From Phycisphaerae bacterium RAS2 (GTDB lineage: Bacteria; Planctomycetota; Phycisphaerae; UBA1845; UTPLA1), in assembly GCA_007753915.1 (NCBI GenBank), contig CP036352.1, forward strand, positions 3,349,306-3,413,305: a DNA stretch of 64,000 bases, written 5' to 3'. Made by a program: the position numbers and the translations under genes. The notes beneath the pieces are model-generated. The model searched no databases. It had not been told where the DNA came from and was given only the letters and a program-made list of their open reading frames with translations. Positions 60,689 to 64,000 of this stretch are shown piece by piece (the stretch's first letter is position 1; every line of letters begins with the position of its first letter).

Positions 60689-62929
60689 ATGCGTATTCGA
60701 AAAAGCACGACGGTCGGTTCGGCGCTGCTCGGCGCCTTTTACACAAGTGCCTGTTTGGCGGCTCTGCTCGGCATCTCGCTGATCGGCTCGTTTCCTTCCC
60801 TGAACTACGTATCGACCGGGCCGACGTCGACCTCGTATTTCTCCGCCAGCCAGAACTTCCGCGTCGTCTCGACGCCCATCGCCATCCGCTTCTCGGCGTC
60901 CACTCCCCCGCGGCTGGTCAACCCCACCGGCGCGCCGCCGGTGGAGACGCTCTCGATCTCGATTCAGGTCGACAACCTCGGTGCGCTTGCCAGCGGCATT
61001 CCCGGCGATGATCTCATCGTTCAGGGTGAAGTTGACGCCGACGGAAACGGTTCCGTCGATTACGCCGGCATCCTGTTGACCGGCGAAGTCCTCGGCTTCG
61101 GCCACCAGGACACCGGCACGGCCGCCGATGAATTCGACTTCCGCTTCAAGGTCACCGGTGGCGTCCTTGCCCCGCTCTTTTTCGTCAACAAGGACATCGG
61201 TGTGACGCTCACCTCCGAGCAGTCCAACTTCGTCGGCTCCTTCGGACAGGACTTCAACGGCCAGGCCAAGGGCCTGCTCGCTCCGATTCCGCGGACGAAT
61301 CAGCCGCCCTTCTGCTCCGCCAACGGCCCCTACGATGTCGAATGCGCCGGCGGCGTCACGACCGTCCAGCTCGACGCGTCGCAGTCCGACGATCCCGACG
61401 CCGACCAACTGACCTACTCGTGGTCCACCGACTGCCCCAACGCTGTCATCAGCGACCCGACGGCCGTCAACCCGACGCTCACGATCACCACACAAAGCAC
61501 CTGCAACTTCTCGTGCACCGTTTTCCTCTCGGTGAGCGACGGCGTCTCGCCGCCCACGACCTGCGAAGCCCAGGTCACGGTGACCGACTCGAACGCTCCG
61601 ACGCTCGAGATCCCCGGAAACATCAATCTTGCTTGCGACGAGCCGACACTCCCGGCCCACACCGGCCAGGCGACGGCCCACGACGATTGCGACCCTGCTC
61701 CGAGCGTCACCTACGTCGATAACGAAATCGCGGGCGAATGCGCCGGCGATCGCGTGATCGAGCGAACCTGGACCGCCGCCGACGGCTGCGGCAACAGCGT
61801 CTCGAACATGCAGACCATCACCATCACCGATGAAGAAGCCCCGACGTTCCTCACCTGCCCGGGCCAGAAGGTTGTCAACTGCGGCCAGAGCACGGATCCG
61901 AGCGTCACCGGCATGCCGACCATCGCGGACAATTGCGATGCTGCGCCGGAACTGACCTACGACGACGAGCCGGCACAGGGCACTTGTCCAGCGCTGGCCA
62001 TGATCACTCGTACCTGGACCGCGACGGACGCCTGCGGCAACTACTCGGAATGCGAGCAGCTGATCGTCATCCTGAATGCCACGGCGCCGACGCTGACCTG
62101 TCCGCCGAACGTCACGCTCCAGTGCGGTCAATCCACCTCGCCCAACCATACGGGGCGGGCCACGGCCTACGATGCCTGTGACCCCAACCCGGCTGTGACG
62201 TACTGCGATTACGTGTCGGGCAATTGTCCGAAGGTGATCAACCGCGTCTGGCGGGCGACCGACAGTTGCGGCATGTCCACCACGTGTACGCAGCGCATCA
62301 CGATCGTGGACAACACACCCCCGACGATTACGTGCCCGCCGGACATCACCGTGACCTGCGGCCAAAGCACCAATCCGTGCGTCACGGGCTACGCGACAGA
62401 CAACGACAACTGTGACCCCTGCCCGACGCTGTCGTACTGCGACTCGTCGAACAGCTGCGGCTGCCCGCGGGTCATCACGCGAACCTGGAAGAGCCGCGAC
62501 CGCTGCGGAAATCAGGTCACCTGCACGCAGCGCATCACGGTCATTTCAGCCGGCCCCTGTCCGCGCACACCGGGCTACTGGAAGAACCATCTGAATGACT
62601 GGCCGGTCAATTCGTTGCAGGTCGGTTGCGTGACGTACAACAAGACGCAACTGAAGAACCTGCTGTCGAACAAGACGCCCAACGGCACGCAGGCCGCGAA
62701 CGACGCTTCGACCAACCTGGCGAAGTTCGTCATCGCGACGCAGTTCAACCTGCTGGACGGGTCGCAGCCGGGGAACATCGCTTCGGTGGTGGCGACTGCC
62801 AACCAGAAGCTTTGCCAGTATCCGCCGGGTTGCAACACGTCGGGGTCGATCAAGAACCAGTTGCTGGCTCTCAAGGATCAACTGGATGCCTACTGCAACA
62901 GCAACCCGCCGGGCTGCTACGGCGACTAG
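60689..62929 (+). CDS. Secreted HYR-like repeat protein with C-terminal TPGYWKNH domain
   Basis: 746 aa. Signal-anchor-like N-terminus (SALLGAFYTSACLAALLGIS). A jelly-roll-like first domain ends FLLVN..; then a repeat array of about 80-residue HYR-like modules: LTCPPNVTLQCGQSTSPNHT GRATAYDACDPNPAVTYCDY and ITCPPDITVTCGQSTNPCVT GYATDNDNCDPCPTLSYCDS are clearest, each with WRATDSCG or similar. At least four such modules are present. The C-terminus begins CPRTPGYWKNHLNDWPVNSL, a recognised secretion-associated TPGYWKNH motif, and ends CYGD. No dockerin or PEP tail. ATG 60689 follows ACAAGGACA. Confidence 0.8.
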   Translation: MRIRKSTTVGSALLGAFYTSACLAALLGISLIGSFPSLNYVSTGPTSTSYFSASQNFRVVSTPIAIRFSASTPPRLVNPTGAPPVETLSISIQVDNLGALASGIPGDDLIVQGEVDADGNGSVDYAGILLTGEVLGFGHQDTGTAADEFDFRFKVTGGVLAPLFFVNKDIGVTLTSEQSNFVGSFGQDFNGQAKGLLAPIPRTNQPPFCSANGPYDVECAGGVTTVQLDASQSDDPDADQLTYSWSTDCPNAVISDPTAVNPTLTITTQSTCNFSCTVFLSVSDGVSPPTTCEAQVTVTDSNAPTLEIPGNINLACDEPTLPAHTGQATAHDDCDPAPSVTYVDNEIAGECAGDRVIERTWTAADGCGNSVSNMQTITITDEEAPTFLTCPGQKVVNCGQSTDPSVTGMPTIADNCDAAPELTYDDEPAQGTCPALAMITRTWTATDACGNYSECEQLIVILNATAPTLTCPPNVTLQCGQSTSPNHTGRATAYDACDPNPAVTYCDYVSGNCPKVINRVWRATDSCGMSTTCTQRITIVDNTPPTITCPPDITVTCGQSTNPCVTGYATDNDNCDPCPTLSYCDSSNSCGCPRVITRTWKSRDRCGNQVTCTQRITVISAGPCPRTPGYWKNHLNDWPVNSLQVGCVTYNKTQLKNLLSNKTPNGTQAANDASTNLAKFVIATQFNLLDGSQPGNIASVVATANQKLCQYPPGCNTSGSIKNQLLALKDQLDAYCNSNPPGCYGD

Positions 62930-62976
62930 GCAACCTGCGGTGCCAACGCACCGGCACGACAACGTGACTTGAGCAT

Positions 62977-63020
62977 ACGGGGCGGCCGCCTAACCAGCGC
63001 GTCGCCCCGTCTCTTTTTTA
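62977..63020 (+). terminator. Rho-independent terminator
   Basis: ACGGGGCG (62977-62984) pairs with CGCCCCGT (63003-63010) and is followed by a CTCTTTTTT tract. The unit CCCGTCTCTTTTTTAC occurs again immediately downstream (about 63026-63040). Confidence 0.8.
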
Positions 63021-63092
63021 CCATCCCGTCTCTTTTTTACTGTCGAGGCTGTGCATGAAACCCCCTCTCCCCTTTGGGGCTTTGCACAAATA

Positions 63093-63184
63093 AGCCGTCC
63101 TGCACAAAAAGTCGGACGGCTGCACAAAAAGTCGATGGTTGCGTAAAAACGAAGAAGCCGTCGATGGCAGACTCGACGGCTTCT
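63093..63184. repeat. Cluster of hairpins and direct repeats in non-coding DNA
   Basis: Hairpin A: AGCCGTCC (63093-63100) with GGACGGCT (63114-63121). Hairpin B: AGAAGCCGTCGA (63153-63164) with TCGACGGCTTCT (63173-63184). Between them the segment TGCACAAAAAGTCG occurs twice (63101-63114, 63121-63134). Together they could form a transcription terminator or a larger RNA structure. Confidence 0.6.
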
Positions 63185-63235
63185 AAACCGCGCCCGCGCA
63201 AAGCCTGTGAATTGCACCTTAGCGCCAAAATAATA

Positions 63236-63263
63236 TTGTTCGTAAACTAATGAAGAGTATAAT
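63236..63263 (+). promoter_or_regulatory. Promoter with overlapping direct repeats, probable operator
   Basis: TTGTTC (63236-63241) and the consensus TATAAT (63258-63263) are 16 bp apart, about 105 bp before ATG 63368. Two similar sequences, AATAATATTGTTCGTAAAC (about 63229-63247) and TATAATATTATCGTTCACG (about 63258-63276), lie side by side over the promoter, as expected for a dimeric repressor. Confidence 0.55.
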
Positions 63264-63367
63264 ATTATCGTTCACGAGGAATATTTAATGGAATAAATCG
63301 GTTGCAAAACTCCAAGCCCGTGGTAATGTCTGGTGGCCATTGCAGCACAGTACAGAAGGAGATGTTC

Positions 63368-63967
63368 ATGCTCAGTACACCAGCGTTTCAACAGAGATGG
63401 CCGATTTTGGTTGCCGTGATCTTAAAGGCGTGGGCCGATTACCGCCACGAAGTTTCAGAGCGCGCCCGGAGATGGGTTCACGCACGGACACGCGCAGGCT
63501 TCGTTCGCGATGCTGCCGTTCATAGAATCCGAAAGAAGTGGGATCATGACAAGGGTATTAGGTTCATTGATCGCCGAGGAATGTTCCTGGTGGTGATTGA
63601 AAATGAAGCGCTGGTGAGACTGAAGAAGCTCGGCAAAAATCGCAGGCCGAGCGCAATCAAGACGGCCCAGCACTGGGAGTATTTTTCGGAATCACTCTTT
63701 GGATTCCCGCTTTACCTGACGAGATTGGTTGTGGGTTACGAGTTGAACCGCGAACAGACCGAAGTATTAAGAATCTGGGTTCAAGAGTACGAGGGTGAGA
63801 ATGTAGTTGAAGCAACTTGCATCTACGATAGAAATGCAGATGATTCCACTGGCGGCATGCTGACATCGCCCCCCAGTCCGTTTGGCGGACCTAACGAGCC
63901 CGGAACCCGCAAGACGGTGGTGCGGCCCAGAGATGGAAAGGCGGCAGAAGATGGAGATGCAGTTTAA
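63368..63967 (+). CDS. Small protein resembling partners of XRE/ImmA-type metallopeptidase genes
   Basis: About 199 aa; ATG 63368 is 6 nt after AAGGAG. RFIDRRGMFLVVIENEALVR LKKLGKNRRPSAIKTAQHWE and FPLYLTRLVVGYELNREQTE VLRIWVQEYEG follow a pattern I associate with proteins encoded immediately upstream of XRE-ImmA/IrrE peptidase genes, whose usual form is RFxxRRxxxxLVVxxxxxVRFKKL...YxxQxxLPxxP...LxxGYxLD. The C-terminal 45 residues are low complexity. The next gene overlaps its 3' end by 17 bp. AT-rich base use differs from the chromosomal genes nearby, suggesting transfer. Function is unproven. Confidence 0.55.
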   Translation: MLSTPAFQQRWPILVAVILKAWADYRHEVSERARRWVHARTRAGFVRDAAVHRIRKKWDHDKGIRFIDRRGMFLVVIENEALVRLKKLGKNRRPSAIKTAQHWEYFSESLFGFPLYLTRLVVGYELNREQTEVLRIWVQEYEGENVVEATCIYDRNADDSTGGMLTSPPSPFGGPNEPGTRKTVVRPRDGKAAEDGDAV

Positions 63968-64000
63968 TCCTGACATGCTGACGCTTGCGCGGGAGGCGCG
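63951..64000 (+). CDS. Start of an XRE-type (probable XRE-ImmA/IrrE) gene, truncated by window end
   Basis: MEMQFNPDMLTLAREAR before the edge. The pattern (M)xFNPxMLxLAREARG is how many XRE-ImmA fusions begin, right before the helix-turn-helix. It is in a different frame from the preceding gene and overlaps it by 17 bp. The metal-binding HExxH peptidase part would lie to the right of the window. Confidence 0.6.
   Translation, partial: MEMQFNPDMLTLAREA

Noticed and set aside
60614-62365. 583-codon antisense frame over the HYR-like gene
   Set aside because: No signal, no domain, mirror of a biased coding strand.

Overview
The window looks like a chromosomal segment of a planctomycete (Planctomycetota; class not resolvable by eye). 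Pointers are several large secreted proteins ending in dockerin-like Ca-binding repeats, a PEP-CTERM protein, ECF sigma factors paired with serine/threonine kinases or anti-sigma-like proteins, a histone-H1-like (Hc1) mini-protein, and scattered housekeeping genes (rpmH, metK, groES) outside classical operons. No rRNA or CRISPR array was seen. There is one tRNA, tRNA-Arg(CCT).

Layout. 1-9130: end of an unknown gene coupled to a cytochrome P460, an IS relic, a Ser/Thr kinase with TPRs, then two secreted proteins (a delta-60-like propeller and a VCBS/FG-GAP protein), both with dockerin-like tails. 9874-12936: a secreted helical protein, a truncated kinase stub, an ECF sigma factor and a secreted protein, with a heptamer repeat tract after the sigma gene. 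13206-15083: a 5'-truncated CzcA/CusA efflux pump followed by a second IS relic. 15787-19124: a BNR-propeller/dockerin protein and an SGNH-like/dockerin protein in tandem, then a solo IS-end relic. 19583-25952: a DNA damage tolerance block of YedK/HMCES followed by overlapping ImuA, ImuB and DnaE2.

26429-38384 reads as a mobile, phage-derived island next to tRNA-Arg. It has a tightly coupled ParB-like/C5 methyltransferase/CmoA-like methyltransferase/39-codon ORF/P27 terminase small subunit operon without a large subunit. It then has a thrice-broken HD-domain gene, an ECF sigma factor with an unknown partner, an odd His-rich frame, an intact IS3-family element with a canonical -1 slippery site, small winged-helix/excisionase-like genes, and a tyrosine recombinase whose frame runs through the tRNA gene. 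I could not find a second att copy, so the left boundary is open.

38495-55426 is ordinary chromosome: PilZ proteins, an esterase, a PIG-L deacetylase, L34 (rpmH, very short), Hc1, a FabZ-like dehydratase, MetK, an ECF sigma/anti-sigma/PDZ operon, a UbiA-type phosphoribosyltransferase, a ferritin-like/GroES pair, a degenerate nuclease-like protein overlapping BtpA, a GH1 lipoprotein, a MazG-like and a DUF1428 protein. 55591-62929 holds three secreted proteins: a 1298-aa propeller/EF-hand/Ig/dockerin lipoprotein, a PEP-CTERM protein and an HYR-like repeat protein. The window ends in a small regulated module: a predicted operator/promoter, an ImmA-partner-like protein and the start of an XRE-type gene.
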